In this document: positions 1-9,406 of the stretch, piece after piece
How the letters are laid out: the number at the start of each line of letters is the position of its first letter
Numbering within the stretch: position 1 is the stretch's first letter
NCBI RefSeq assembly: GCF_029026145.1
Contig: NZ_CP119078.1
Location: 1,082,501 to 1,146,500, forward strand
Length of the DNA: 64,000 bases
Reading direction: 5' to 3'
Origin: Legionella cardiaca
GTDB taxonomy: Bacteria; Pseudomonadota; Gammaproteobacteria; Legionellales; Legionellaceae
Notes under the pieces: model-generated
Databases searched by the model: none
What the model was told of the DNA's origin: nothing
Seen by the model: only the letters and a program-made list of their open reading frames with translations
Translations under genes and position numbers: made by a program

Positions 1-38
1 TTCAGCAGTCTTCGTTGTTCAGGGAACTCCATGGCAAT

Positions 39-263
39 TTAATGCTTACTGTTTGCTGGGATGACGATTGGAGTTAGCAGCATGCTTTGCAGTTTATTTG
101 CTACAAAGTAACTGAAGGTTTCACAGTACCGATTATGTCCTAAAGCAAGGAAGCATTTGCTTCTAGGTAGATAGACCTTTTTCCTTTGTGATAGGACGTG
201 TTTTTTCTCACATTGATTGTAGTTTATTCTATTTCTGCCTGTTTCAGTCAATTCGAATTTCAT
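39..263 (-). CDS. doubtful small ORF, 74 residues
   Basis: Open frame on the minus strand in an otherwise gene-free stretch. The frame can begin at a GTG at 299, but an ATG at 263 has an AAGGG ribosome-binding site about six bases upstream and is the better start. The product would be small and basic with three cysteines, and has no signal peptide or membrane segment. I recognise no family. It could be a chance frame. The rest of 1-404 holds only AT-rich sequence leading to the antiporter gene, and no clear promoter could be assigned. Confidence 0.22.
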   Translation of the reverse strand: MKFELTETGRNRINYNQCEKKHVLSQRKKVYLPRSKCFLALGHNRYCETFSYFVANKLQSMLLTPIVIPANSKH

Positions 264-404
264 TATTACCCTTAATTTTTCAAATTCATTGGGGATCACT
301 TAATATGTGTTATCCTAGGGAATTATTATTTATTTTGTTACGATTTTAGGGCTTCATAAGTCTTGTGAATTCATAAATTAGTTTTTAAGGTGGACATTGA
401 ACTT

Positions 405-1577
405 ATGCAAACTGGAGAAGTTTTTTATACCATATTTTTGATCTTTGCTGGTGCAGCTATATTTTCAACATTGGTTCTTTATACCAAGCAATCACTGCTT
501 GTTGCTTATATTTTATTGGGAGCAGCTTTAGGTCCATGGGGTTTAAAACTTGTCTCGGATGTTAGCATCGTGCAACAAGTAGGTGATATCGGTATAGTTT
601 TTTTGCTATTTTTATTAGGCCTGCATCTTCAACCACAAAACTTAGTGCATATGTTACGGAAAATCACATGGATAGCCATTGTAAGTTCCGTCCTCCTTGC
701 CATTATCGCTTATTTAATAGGTCGCTGGTTTGGGTTAGGGGTTGGTGAATCCTGGATTTTAGGGGCCACAATGATGTTCTCAAGCACCATCATTGGTTTA
801 AAACTATTACCAACGACTATTCTGCATCACCAACATACTGGTGAAGTTATGATCAGTATTCTTTTAATGCAAGACGTTATCGCCATTGTTGTATTAATTT
901 TAATTAACGGTGCACAGCAAGGTGGCGGGTTTTCCTGGAATGATTTAATTTTGGTTGGTTTGGCTTTGCCTGCATTAACTCTTCTGGCTTTTGCCGTAGA
1001 GCGTTATGTCCTTGTTAAACTATTAGCTCGTTTCGATAGAACACAGGAGTATGTTTTTCTTCTGTCAGTTGGCTGGTGCTTAGGCATGTCTTTTCTGGCA
1101 GAAAGATTAGGTTTATCAGAAGATATTGGCGCATTTGTAGCGGGAGTAGCACTTGCTTCAAGTCCTATTTCACTTTATATCGCTGAAAGTTTAAAGCCTT
1201 TACGAGACTTTTTCTTGGTCATGTTTTTCTTTTCTATTGGCGCCACGTTTAATTTTGCCTATGCAGCGCAAGTGGTAATTCCGGCTTGCATTTTGGCATT
1301 TTTAATGCTGATTATTAAACCTTTCTTGTTTAATATTCTTTTAAGTCGTGCTGGAGAGAAGAAAGCGGTGGCCCGAGAAGTAGGATTTCGATTGGGACAA
1401 GCAAGTGAGTTTTCTTTACTGGTGGCTAGTATTGCTTTAAGCACAAAGCTTATTTCGGCGGTAGCAGCAAATTTGATACAGGCTACAACTATTTTAACGT
1501 TTATCGTTTCTTCCTATCTGGTGGTGTTAAAGTACCCAACACCGATTGCTCTATCTGATAAAATGCGTAAGGATTAA
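405..1577 (+). CDS. Kef-type monovalent cation:proton antiporter (CPA2 family)
   Basis: Inner-membrane cation/proton exchanger of the Na+/H+ exchanger superfamily, probably moving K+ or Na+ against H+. The 390-residue product is almost wholly hydrophobic, with about 11-12 membrane spans. It shows the CPA2 features of paired small residues around GLHLQP and the GLSEDIGAFVAG segment, which carries the conserved acidic residue of the transport core. It ends soon after the last span, so it lacks the cytoplasmic TrkA-N/RCK domain of full KefB/KefC and is presumably not gated by glutathione adducts in the same way. A GTG at 390 is in frame, but the AAGGTGG at 387-393 is well placed for the ATG at 405, so I chose 405. 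The next gene starts two bases after its stop, which suggests cotranscription. Confidence 0.85.
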   Translation: MQTGEVFYTIFLIFAGAAIFSTLVLYTKQSLLVAYILLGAALGPWGLKLVSDVSIVQQVGDIGIVFLLFLLGLHLQPQNLVHMLRKITWIAIVSSVLLAIIAYLIGRWFGLGVGESWILGATMMFSSTIIGLKLLPTTILHHQHTGEVMISILLMQDVIAIVVLILINGAQQGGGFSWNDLILVGLALPALTLLAFAVERYVLVKLLARFDRTQEYVFLLSVGWCLGMSFLAERLGLSEDIGAFVAGVALASSPISLYIAESLKPLRDFFLVMFFFSIGATFNFAYAAQVVIPACILAFLMLIIKPFLFNILLSRAGEKKAVAREVGFRLGQASEFSLLVASIALSTKLISAVAANLIQATTILTFIVSSYLVVLKYPTPIALSDKMRKD

Positions 1578-1579
1578 AA

Positions 1580-2332
1580 ATGAAATTATTTGTTATTGTC
1601 CTTTGTTTACTAAGTGAACGTTACCTTGTTCATGCTGTATCACATAACAGATTCTATTGGTTTTCGTCGTATTTTACTGCCATTAGTCAAAAGTTATTTA
1701 CAACAGAAGCATCGTTATTCTACCAGATATTAATTTTAGTAGCTGTGGTCATTCCTCCAGTGTTAGTTACTTGGTTATTGCTTTATATTTTTGGTCATCT
1801 ACTATTTGGTTTTATCGGTTTATTATTAAATTTAATTATTTTTTATTATTGCCTTGGTCCGCAAAATCCCTTTTATCCTGTTCGGGAGGCTGGTGAAGAC
1901 GATAGTGAAGCAGTCACTGGAAATTATTTTGCGAAAATTAATGGTGAATTATTTGCTGTTATTTTTTGGTACATCGTTGCTGGACCTTTAGGCGTCCTAC
2001 TTTATCGCCTCATTTCTCTATGCAGAGATTACGAAACTACTGCTGAAATTGCTCGAATAATAACAAATGCTTTGGATTGGATTCCAGCAAGACTCACCGT
2101 ATTGCTGTATTTACTTGTGGGTAACTTTCAAAGAGGTATTCACTTTTTTGCACAAATGTTTTTTTCAGCCCCTGAAAAAAATGATACCGTATTAAGCAAT
2201 GGCGGATTACTTGCTGCGCGTACTTATGAAGATGAAGCTGTGCCATTACCCTATGCTGAAAGTTTGGTAGAACATGCTTTAATCGTATATCTGGTTTTTT
2301 TAGCATTGTTTACCTTGGTGTCTTGGTTATAA
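1580..2332 (+). CDS. ampE: AmpE-like inner membrane protein
   Basis: Polytopic membrane protein of 250 residues resembling AmpE, the CobD/CbiB-like inner-membrane protein linked to beta-lactamase regulation and cell-wall recycling in enterobacteria. The diagnostic parts are the N-terminal LLSERYL, a central FAVIFWYIVAGPLGVLLYRL and the following WIPARLTVLLYLLVGNF, all of which match the family pattern. The region around residues 95-115 is an acidic soluble loop. It is somewhat shorter than E. coli AmpE (about 284 residues). It starts two bases after the antiporter stop and is not next to an ampD gene here, so the name rests on sequence pattern alone. Its biochemical role is not settled even in E. 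coli. Confidence 0.6.
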   Translation: MKLFVIVLCLLSERYLVHAVSHNRFYWFSSYFTAISQKLFTTEASLFYQILILVAVVIPPVLVTWLLLYIFGHLLFGFIGLLLNLIIFYYCLGPQNPFYPVREAGEDDSEAVTGNYFAKINGELFAVIFWYIVAGPLGVLLYRLISLCRDYETTAEIARIITNALDWIPARLTVLLYLLVGNFQRGIHFFAQMFFSAPEKNDTVLSNGGLLAARTYEDEAVPLPYAESLVEHALIVYLVFLALFTLVSWL

Positions 2333-2363
2333 AAGTTCTAGAACTATAATTGACGAGTTAATT

Positions 2364-2744
2364 ATGATAAAACTTATTGCCGGTGCTATATTATGTTGTG
2401 CCTTTCTAATTTCTTGTTCGCAACATAGGATGCCTCCTCAGGAAAAGATTAAGGTAGCGGCATGTCAACAAATGTGTGAAAAGAGAGCGGCAGTTTGTAA
2501 GCAAACATGTCGAAACAATTGTCGGGGATGTTGTGCATTTTCAACACAAACGACAGTGAGAACATATAAACATTATAAACATGAAGTATGCGTAAAAAAC
2601 GATTTTCTCACACTTCAGTTGAATTCCTTCCGTGATCCACTACAATGCCGCAAAACTACTTGCGATTGTCATGCTGATTATCAAGTTTGCATGCAGGCGT
2701 GCAGTGGAATGGTTTATAAAAGCTTGCGACCAGTTTGTCCCTAA
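2364..2744 (+). CDS. cysteine-rich predicted lipoprotein, function unknown
   Basis: Small exported protein of 126 residues. The first 17 residues form a lipoprotein signal ending in a LISC lipobox, so Cys18 would be lipidated. The rest carries 14 further cysteines, several in CxxxC spacing (CQQMC, CKQTC, CMQAC) plus a compact CRNNCRGCC stretch. This points to multiple disulfides in the periplasm, or to metal binding. The protein is basic. It lies 25 bases upstream of aceE and 31 bases after the AmpE-like gene, so it could share a transcript with either. I recognise no named family. Confidence 0.7.
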   Translation: MIKLIAGAILCCAFLISCSQHRMPPQEKIKVAACQQMCEKRAAVCKQTCRNNCRGCCAFSTQTTVRTYKHYKHEVCVKNDFLTLQLNSFRDPLQCRKTTCDCHADYQVCMQACSGMVYKSLRPVCP

Positions 2745-2769
2745 AGCTTTAGATTAATGAGGAACATTC

Positions 2770-5433
2770 ATGTTATACGAAAATAGTAATGATATTGACC
2801 CAATTGAAACACGTGAATGGCTGGATGCCTTGCAAGCAGTACTCTCCACTGATGGAGGCCAGCGTGCTGCATTTCTTCTACAAGAGCTTATTAATAAGGC
2901 TAATGCCGAAGGGGTAAAACTAAAGAGTGCAATTAATACCCCTTATCGTAATACGATTAAACCTCATGAAGAAAAATTGTTGCCGCCTGATGAAGGATTA
3001 GGGAAGCGAATAAGTGCATTAATTCGTTGGAATGCTGTTGCGATGGTATTACGTGCGGGTAAATATGCTCCTGAGTTGGGAGGGCATATTGCCTCTTACG
3101 CTTCATCATCTACTTTATACGAAACGGGATTTAATTATTTCTTCAAAGGCCCCAACGGAGACCATGGTGGTGATTTACTCTATATCCAGGGACATTCCTC
3201 ACCAGGAATCTATGCGCGAGCCTTTTTAGAAGGACGATTGTCTGAGCATCAATTAAACAAATTTAGACAAGAAGTTGAAGTCAATGGTTTATCATCTTAT
3301 CCCCATCCTTGGTTAATGGGTGATTTTTGGCAATTTCCAACAGTGTCTATGGGATTAGGTCCTCTACAAGCAATTTATCAGGCTCGTTTCCTTAAATATC
3401 TAGAGAATCGTGGTTTAATTAAAGCAGAAGGCCGTAAAGTGTGGGCTTTTCTTGGCGACGGTGAAATGGATGAGCCTGAGTCTGTAGGCGCTCTGTCTAT
3501 TGCTGCTCGTGAAAAGTTAGATAATTTGATTTTTGTCGTAAACTGCAATCTACAGCGTCTTGATGGTCCTGTAAGAGGGAATGGCAAAATTATTCAGGAA
3601 TTAGAAGGCTTATTTCGCGGTGCAGGATGGAATGTGATTAAAGTTATTTGGGGCGGCCGATGGGATCCATTATTTGCCCGAGATGATAAAGGTATTATGC
3701 AAAAGCGCATGGAAGAATGCGTTGATGGTGATTATCAAGCCTATAAGGCTAATGATGGTGCTTATGTCCGTGAGCATTTTTTTGGTCAATACCCTGAATT
3801 GAAAAAAATGGTAGAGAATATGTCAGATGATGAAATCTGGCGTTTAAATCGTGGTGGTCATGATGCTCAAAAAGTCTATGCTGCCTATGCACAAGCTGTA
3901 GAACATCGTGGTAGTCCAACTGTAATTCTTGCTAAAACCATTAAAGGTTATGGTATGGGGGCTGCTGGTGAAGGTCAAAACATTACTCATCAGCAAAAAA
4001 AAATGACCATCGAGCAGCTACGTGCTTTTAGGGATCGTTTTAGTATTCCAATTAGCGATGACAAAATTACAGAGATTCCATTCTATCGTCCAGACGAGAG
4101 TAGCCCTGAAATCCAGTATTTGCGTAAGCAAAGAGAAGCTTTAGGTGGATATTTACCGGCGCGAAGTACCGCTTTTGAACCTTTAAAAGTGCCTGAGTTA
4201 TCGGCTTTTTCGACAATCACTCAGAGTACCGGCGATCGTGAAATTTCTACAACCATGGCATTTGTGCGTCTGTTGTCCGTTTTACTTAAAGATAAAGAAT
4301 TAGGTAAGCGGATTGTGCCAATTGTTCCTGATGAATGCCGTACCTTTGGAATGGAAGGCTTATTCCGTCAAATTGGAATTTATTCACCAGTAGGGCAGTT
4401 ATATACGCCAGTGGATCACGAGCAAGTGATGTATTACCGTGAAGCAAAAGATGGGCAAATTCTTGAGGAAGGCATTAATGAAGCAGGGGCATTTTGTTCC
4501 TGGATTGCTGCTGCAACCTCATACAGCTCTAATAAATTGGCAATGATTCCATTCTACATTTATTACTCCATGTTTGGTTTCCAACGTATTGGTGATTTAG
4601 CATGGGCTGCAGGGGATATGCAGGCTCGAGGATTCTTATTAGGTGGTACAGCTGGTAGAACAACTCTGGCGGGGGAAGGATTGCAGCATCAAGACGGTCA
4701 TAGTCATATTATGGCTTCTACCATACCCAATTGCATTGCTTATGATCCTACTTATGCCTATGAGTTGGCTGTAATCATTCAGCATGGTTTGTATCGTATG
4801 TATGAAAAGCAAGATAACGTTTTTTACTACATTACGGTTATGAATGAAAACTATACTCATCCAGACATGCCGGCCGGTGTAGAAGAAGGAATTATTAAAG
4901 GGATGTACCTGCTGCAAGAAACTAAAAAACCCAGTAAAAAACATGTCCAGTTAATGGGATGTGGTACTATTTTACGTGAAGTAATTGCAGCAGCGAAAAT
5001 GCTTAGTGATGATTTTGGAGTAACTTCTGATATATGGAGTGTCACAAGCTTTAATGAATTAAGACGAGACGGGTTAGCTGTTGAGCGTCATAATCGCATG
5101 CATCCTGAAGATAAGCCCAAGCAAAGTTATGTAACTAAGCAATTAGCTGATCGTAAAGGGCCCGTGATTGCTGCAACAGATTATATGCGCTTATATGCCG
5201 ATCAAATCAGGCCTTTTGTTTCCGCACCATTTATTACCCTGGGTACAGATGGTTATGGACGCAGTGACACACGTCAACGCTTACGTCATTTCTTCGAAGT
5301 TGATGCTAAATTTATTGCAATAGCTGCATTAGATGCTTTAGCTCAACAGGGTACATTACCTAAATCAACGGTAGTTGATGCGATGAAACGTTATGGCATT
5401 GATAGTGAGAAGCTTGATCCAGTAACTCACTGA
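2770..5433 (+). CDS. aceE: pyruvate dehydrogenase E1 component (homodimeric type)
   Basis: First enzyme of the pyruvate dehydrogenase complex: thiamine-diphosphate-dependent decarboxylation of pyruvate and transfer of the acetyl group to the lipoyl arm of E2. The 887-residue length and the collinear organisation match the gammaproteobacterial homodimeric E1. The ThDP-binding motif is present as GDGEMDEP, followed about 25 residues later by NCNLQRLDGPV (residues about 235-270). The GHSSPG and GLGPLQAIYQARF segments are also typical. The start has a GAGGA ribosome-binding site seven bases upstream. It is followed by aceF and lpd in the usual order. A perfect hairpin separates it from aceF. Confidence 0.97.
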   Translation: MLYENSNDIDPIETREWLDALQAVLSTDGGQRAAFLLQELINKANAEGVKLKSAINTPYRNTIKPHEEKLLPPDEGLGKRISALIRWNAVAMVLRAGKYAPELGGHIASYASSSTLYETGFNYFFKGPNGDHGGDLLYIQGHSSPGIYARAFLEGRLSEHQLNKFRQEVEVNGLSSYPHPWLMGDFWQFPTVSMGLGPLQAIYQARFLKYLENRGLIKAEGRKVWAFLGDGEMDEPESVGALSIAAREKLDNLIFVVNCNLQRLDGPVRGNGKIIQELEGLFRGAGWNVIKVIWGGRWDPLFARDDKGIMQKRMEECVDGDYQAYKANDGAYVREHFFGQYPELKKMVENMSDDEIWRLNRGGHDAQKVYAAYAQAVEHRGSPTVILAKTIKGYGMGAAGEGQNITHQQKKMTIEQLRAFRDRFSIPISDDKITEIPFYRPDESSPEIQYLRKQREALGGYLPARSTAFEPLKVPELSAFSTITQSTGDREISTTMAFVRLLSVLLKDKELGKRIVPIVPDECRTFGMEGLFRQIGIYSPVGQLYTPVDHEQVMYYREAKDGQILEEGINEAGAFCSWIAAATSYSSNKLAMIPFYIYYSMFGFQRIGDLAWAAGDMQARGFLLGGTAGRTTLAGEGLQHQDGHSHIMASTIPNCIAYDPTYAYELAVIIQHGLYRMYEKQDNVFYYITVMNENYTHPDMPAGVEEGIIKGMYLLQETKKPSKKHVQLMGCGTILREVIAAAKMLSDDFGVTSDIWSVTSFNELRRDGLAVERHNRMHPEDKPKQSYVTKQLADRKGPVIAATDYMRLYADQIRPFVSAPFITLGTDGYGRSDTRQRLRHFFEVDAKFIAIAALDALAQQGTLPKSTVVDAMKRYGIDSEKLDPVTH

Positions 5434-5454
5434 TTAATTACCCTTTAATAGTCA

Positions 5455-5477
5455 TCCTGCAATGAAGCATTGCAGGA
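5455..5477 (+). other. perfect stem-loop between aceE and aceF
   Basis: TCCTGCAATG at 5455-5464 is exactly complementary to CATTGCAGGA at 5468-5477, with a three-base AAG loop. No T-tract follows, so it is not an intrinsic terminator. It may protect the upstream mRNA end or set the ratio of E1 to E2. The aceF ribosome-binding site lies about 15 bases downstream, outside the stem. Confidence 0.6.
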
Positions 5478-5502
5478 TTACCTGTGTTTGCTGAGGATAA
5501 AT

Positions 5503-7104
5503 ATGGCAGATGAGATTCAAATAAAAGTCCCTGATATTGGTGGTGCAATAGATGTTGATGTTATTGAAGTATTGGTTAAGCCAGGGGATGAAATAAGTAA
5601 TGATACACCGTTAATTACTTTAGAGTCTGATAAAGCAAGTATGGAAATTCCTTCACCACAATCAGGAAAAATCAAATCATTACAAGTCAAAGTGGGTGAT
5701 AAAGTATCTGAAGGTGATGTTATTTTAACGTTGACTACGGAAGAATCTTCAAGTGAAAAATCGACCCTAGAGAGTTTACCTTCTGTTGAAAAAGCCGAGG
5801 ATTCACAAGTAACGGCTGCTGAGTCTAAAAATCCGACACCTCCAACAACAAGCAAACGTCTTGAAGTTCAAGTGCCTGATATTGGTGGTGCTACTGATGT
5901 GGATGTCATCGAAATTATGGTGGGTGCAGGTGATACTATCACCAAAGATCAATCACTTATTACCTTGGAAGGTGATAAGGCAACCATGGATATTCCATCG
6001 CCAGCTGCTGGAGTAGTCGAAGCCATCTCAGTAAAAGTTGGAGACAAGGTATCCCAGGGTTCGTTAATTCTTACTCTTAATGCTGAACAACGTGGTGCTG
6101 AAAGCCCGGCACCAACGCCAGTAAACAAAGCTGAGCCTAAAGAATCTGCACCAAAAGAACAACCTGCCGGACAAGTTGCAACTGTTCATAGCCTGCCAGA
6201 GAGTACATTAAATACAAATGTTCCTGCTGGTCCTGCAGTACGACGAATGGCTAGGGAATTTGGAATCAATTTAGCAGAAGTAAAAGGGACGGGTCGAAAA
6301 TCAAGAATTACAAAGGAAGATTTGCAACTTTATGTTAAAACAAGGTTGAGTGAAAAACCCGCAACAGGAGGCTTTGCACTTCCAACGGCACCGGTTATTG
6401 ATTTTAGTAAATTTGGTGAGATAGAGGTTAAACCTCTCAATAAAATTAAGCGTCTAACAGGCGTTAATGTTCATCGCTCTTGGGTAACGATTCCACATGT
6501 GACTCAATTTGATGAAGCAGATATTACTGAATTGGAAGCATTCAGAAAGTCAGAGGCTGATAAGCAAACCGGCTATAAGTTAACAATGCTTGCTTTTGTT
6601 ACTAAGGTCATTAGCAAAGCATTATCCGTATATCCGCAATTTAATGCTTCTCTTGATGCGAGTGGAGAAAATTTAATTTATAAGCATTATTGCCATATTG
6701 GTATTGCTGTGGAGACACCCAATGGGCTAGTCGTTCCCGTAATACGTGATGTCAATCAATTATCAGTGAGCGATATTGCTATCGAGATGGGACGATTAAG
6801 TGCGAAAGCGCGAGATAAAGGGTTGATGCCAGCCGATATGAGTGGTGGTTGTTTTACCATTTCAAGTTTAGGTGGTATTGGTGGTACTGCATTTACTCCG
6901 ATTGTAAATAGCCCTGAAGTTGCTATTCTTGGACTGTCACGTTCCAGCATAAAACCAGTTTATATAAATGGCGAATTTAAGCCACGGCTCATGTTACCGT
7001 TATCATTATCTTATGATCATCGGGTAATTGATGGCGCGGAGGCAGCTCGTTTTACGCGGTTTATTGCTGAATCCCTGGGTGACCTTCGTCGAATTTTATT
7101 GTAA
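5503..7104 (+). CDS. aceF: pyruvate dehydrogenase E2, dihydrolipoyl acetyltransferase
   Basis: Core acetyltransferase of the pyruvate dehydrogenase complex. It passes acetyl groups from lipoyl-lysine to coenzyme A. The 533-residue product has two lipoyl domains with ESDKASMEIP (lipoyl Lys44) and EGDKATMDIP (Lys159), separated by Pro/Ala/Glu-rich linkers. Next comes a peripheral subunit-binding domain beginning PAVRRMAREFGINL (about 250-285), then a catalytic domain ending in SYDHRVIDG with the catalytic His506 and Asp510. E. coli E2 has three lipoyl domains, so this is the two-domain form. An in-frame TTG at 5470 exists, but the ATG at 5503 has a TGAGGA ribosome-binding site and gives the normal MADEIQIKVPDIGG start. 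Confidence 0.96.
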   Translation: MADEIQIKVPDIGGAIDVDVIEVLVKPGDEISNDTPLITLESDKASMEIPSPQSGKIKSLQVKVGDKVSEGDVILTLTTEESSSEKSTLESLPSVEKAEDSQVTAAESKNPTPPTTSKRLEVQVPDIGGATDVDVIEIMVGAGDTITKDQSLITLEGDKATMDIPSPAAGVVEAISVKVGDKVSQGSLILTLNAEQRGAESPAPTPVNKAEPKESAPKEQPAGQVATVHSLPESTLNTNVPAGPAVRRMAREFGINLAEVKGTGRKSRITKEDLQLYVKTRLSEKPATGGFALPTAPVIDFSKFGEIEVKPLNKIKRLTGVNVHRSWVTIPHVTQFDEADITELEAFRKSEADKQTGYKLTMLAFVTKVISKALSVYPQFNASLDASGENLIYKHYCHIGIAVETPNGLVVPVIRDVNQLSVSDIAIEMGRLSAKARDKGLMPADMSGGCFTISSLGGIGGTAFTPIVNSPEVAILGLSRSSIKPVYINGEFKPRLMLPLSLSYDHRVIDGAEAARFTRFIAESLGDLRRILL

Positions 7105-7240
7105 CAGGGTTTCGGATAGTTTAGAGAATCACGTATTGTGGTTTCTTCGCAGTATCTAAAGTTGAAAGTGATTTGAACGATAAGTGATTAATTTAGTTAA
7201 CGAGTTTTGTAAAGATTTATGATAATTAATGAGGCATAAG

Positions 7241-8659
7241 ATGGCTGGAATTAAAACAGAAGTAGTCGTGTTAGGGAGTGGTCCTGGTGGTTATACTGCA
7301 GCATTTCGCGCTGCGGATTTGGGTAAGAAAGTTGTTCTTATCGAACGCTTTGATAATTTAGGCGGTGTTTGCCTAAACGTAGGCTGTATCCCATCAAAAG
7401 CACTGCTTCATATTGCTAAAGTTGTTGACGAAGCGCATGAAATGGCTGAACAAGGTGTAGCATTTGGTAAGCCAAAATTTGATAATAAAAAACTTGTTGC
7501 CTGGAAAAACTCTGTTGTTGGCAAACTGACTGGCGGATTAAAAGCTTTATCCAAACAACGAAAAGTCGAAGTAATTACCGGCGTGGCTAAATTTTCCGGG
7601 ACTCATCAAGTAACGGTTCAGGGAAAAGATGGTGTCACCACTGTTGATTTTGAAAATGCGATTATTGCGGTAGGGAGTGAATCTATTAATTTGCCATTTA
7701 TTCCAGAAGATCCTCGTATTTTTAGCTCCACAGGTGCTTTGGAGCTCGCTGATATTAAGGGAAGTCTACTTGTATTAGGCGGTGGTATTATTGGTTTAGA
7801 AATGGCTACGGTTTATTCTGCACTCGGGGTTGATGTCACCGTTGTTGAATTTATGGACCAATTAATTCCCGGTGCTGATGCTGATTTAGTAAATGTTCTA
7901 CAAAAGAGAATGACTAAAAAAGGCGTCAAATTTTTACTAAAAACTAAGGTTACGGGTGTAGAAGCTAAAAAAGATGGTATTTATGTTTCTATGGAAGGAC
8001 AACATGCCACTGAAAAACCTTTATGTTTCCAACAGGTTTTAGTGTGTGTTGGAAGAAAGCCAAATGGTGGAACTATTGATGCGGATAAAGCCGGTGTGCA
8101 TGTTGATGAGCGTGGTTTTATCAAAGTTGATAACCAAATGCGTACCAATGTATCTCATATTTTTGCAATTGGTGATGTTGTAGGACAACCGATGCTTGCG
8201 CATAAAGCAATTCCAGAAGGGCGTGTCGCAGCGGAAGTGATTGCCGGGATGAAACACTATTTTGATCCAAAGTGCATAGCAAGTGTTGCTTATACCGATC
8301 CCGAAGTTGCCTGGGCTGGGCTTACTGAGAAAGAAGCAAAAGAAAAAGGGATTGCCTATGAAAAAGGTGTTTTCCCTTGGGCTGCCAGTGGGCGTGCTCT
8401 GAGTATGGGACGGGAGGAAGGAATGACGAAAACGTTATTTTGTCCAGAAACGCATCGCATTCTTGGTGCGGGTGTCGTTGGTATTAATGCAGGGGATTTG
8501 ATTGCTGAGACTGCATTGGCAATTGAAATGGGATGTGATGTAGAAGATATCGCTTTAACAATTCATCCACACCCTACTTTATCAGAAACTATTGCCTTGT
8601 CGGCAGAAGTGTTTGAAGGAACAGTTACTGATCTCTACATGCCTAAAAAAAAGAAGTAA
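7241..8659 (+). CDS. lpdA: dihydrolipoyl dehydrogenase (E3)
   Basis: Flavoprotein disulfide reductase that reoxidises the lipoyl arms of the pyruvate dehydrogenase complex, and probably of 2-oxoglutarate dehydrogenase, with NAD+. The 472-residue product begins with the FAD dinucleotide fold GSGPGG. It has the redox pair in GGVCLNVGCIPSK (Cys44, Cys49), a second GGGIIGLE fold for NAD (about 180) and the C-terminal HPHPTLSE with His444 and Glu449 at the positions used in E. coli Lpd. The ATG at 7241, preceded by TGAGG, is preferred over the ATG at 7229. It is separated from aceF by 136 bases, so it may have its own promoter, though none is clear. It ends at a strong terminator. Confidence 0.96.
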   Translation: MAGIKTEVVVLGSGPGGYTAAFRAADLGKKVVLIERFDNLGGVCLNVGCIPSKALLHIAKVVDEAHEMAEQGVAFGKPKFDNKKLVAWKNSVVGKLTGGLKALSKQRKVEVITGVAKFSGTHQVTVQGKDGVTTVDFENAIIAVGSESINLPFIPEDPRIFSSTGALELADIKGSLLVLGGGIIGLEMATVYSALGVDVTVVEFMDQLIPGADADLVNVLQKRMTKKGVKFLLKTKVTGVEAKKDGIYVSMEGQHATEKPLCFQQVLVCVGRKPNGGTIDADKAGVHVDERGFIKVDNQMRTNVSHIFAIGDVVGQPMLAHKAIPEGRVAAEVIAGMKHYFDPKCIASVAYTDPEVAWAGLTEKEAKEKGIAYEKGVFPWAASGRALSMGREEGMTKTLFCPETHRILGAGVVGINAGDLIAETALAIEMGCDVEDIALTIHPHPTLSETIALSAEVFEGTVTDLYMPKKKK

Positions 8660-8733
8660 GCTAATTTTTGCCATCTTATGTGATGATGAGCAAAATAGAG
8701 ATTTTTCTTCGGTAACTCTCTCTTTTTTCAAAT

Positions 8734-8767
8734 AAACGGCCATACTATTCTTGATGGCCGTTTTTTT
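8734..8767 (+). terminator. intrinsic terminator after lpdA
   Basis: AAACGGCCAT at 8734-8743 pairs perfectly with ATGGCCGTTT at 8754-8763 across a ten-base loop, and the right arm runs into seven T residues. It lies about 75 bases after the lpdA stop and 30 bases before the next gene, closing the pyruvate dehydrogenase cluster. Confidence 0.88.
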
Positions 8768-8798
8768 GTAAACCAGATTCTGGGCTCAGGAGCATAGA

Positions 8799-9287
8799 AT
8801 GTTTGAAATACGCCCAATGCAGCAAAGAGACATAGATAATGTTTATACAATCGAAAAATCTTCACATCGAGCTCCATGGAGCAGGGATATTCTAAGTGAT
8901 TGTATATTAGTTGGTTATGATTGCCGTGTTCTGGAAATAATGACAGCTTCTGGTAAGGAACTCGTGGGTTACATTATTTGCCGCAATAGCTTTAACGTTT
9001 GTCATATTCTGAACTTATGTGTCACTGTTTCCGAGCAAGGTAAGGGTTATGGACAAAAATTACTGGAAGCAGTGTTAAATTCATTGGCTAATTCTGATTC
9101 TGACACCGTTATTCTAGAAGTTCGACCAAGTAATAAAGCAGCACTCAAACTGTATCAAAAATTTGGCTTCTATAAGGATTTGATTAAAAAAGGATATTAT
9201 AAAGATGAGAATGGCGAAGAAGATGCTATTCTATTAAAAAAAATCATTCCTCATAATCAGTCGTCTCCATTAGAAGGTAATGGTTAA
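8799..9287 (+). CDS. rimI: RimI-like N-acetyltransferase
   Basis: GNAT-fold acetyltransferase of 162 residues. RimI transfers acetyl from acetyl-CoA to the N-terminal alanine of ribosomal protein S18. The N-terminal IRPMQQRDIDNVYTIE and SHRAPWS (RimI usually has a PWS/PWT motif here) fit the family. The acetyl-CoA pyrophosphate loop is EQGKGYGQKLL, followed by LEVRPSNKAALKLYQKFGF, the classic RimI beta5-alpha4 segment. It stands alone after the lpdA terminator. The last 15 residues are not conserved in the family as I know it. Related GNATs acting on other protein N-termini cannot be excluded. Confidence 0.75.
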   Translation: MFEIRPMQQRDIDNVYTIEKSSHRAPWSRDILSDCILVGYDCRVLEIMTASGKELVGYIICRNSFNVCHILNLCVTVSEQGKGYGQKLLEAVLNSLANSDSDTVILEVRPSNKAALKLYQKFGFYKDLIKKGYYKDENGEEDAILLKKIIPHNQSSPLEGNG

Positions 9288-9406
9288 AGCTGGAATTTAG
9301 TAAAATACAAGATTCAAGATTAAATGCCGACGGACGAATACAGAGAGAGGGATATTGTAAAAGCACCAAAAGAGTTCGGCTTTAAATTGTTTTAGGAGAA
9401 GAAGGG

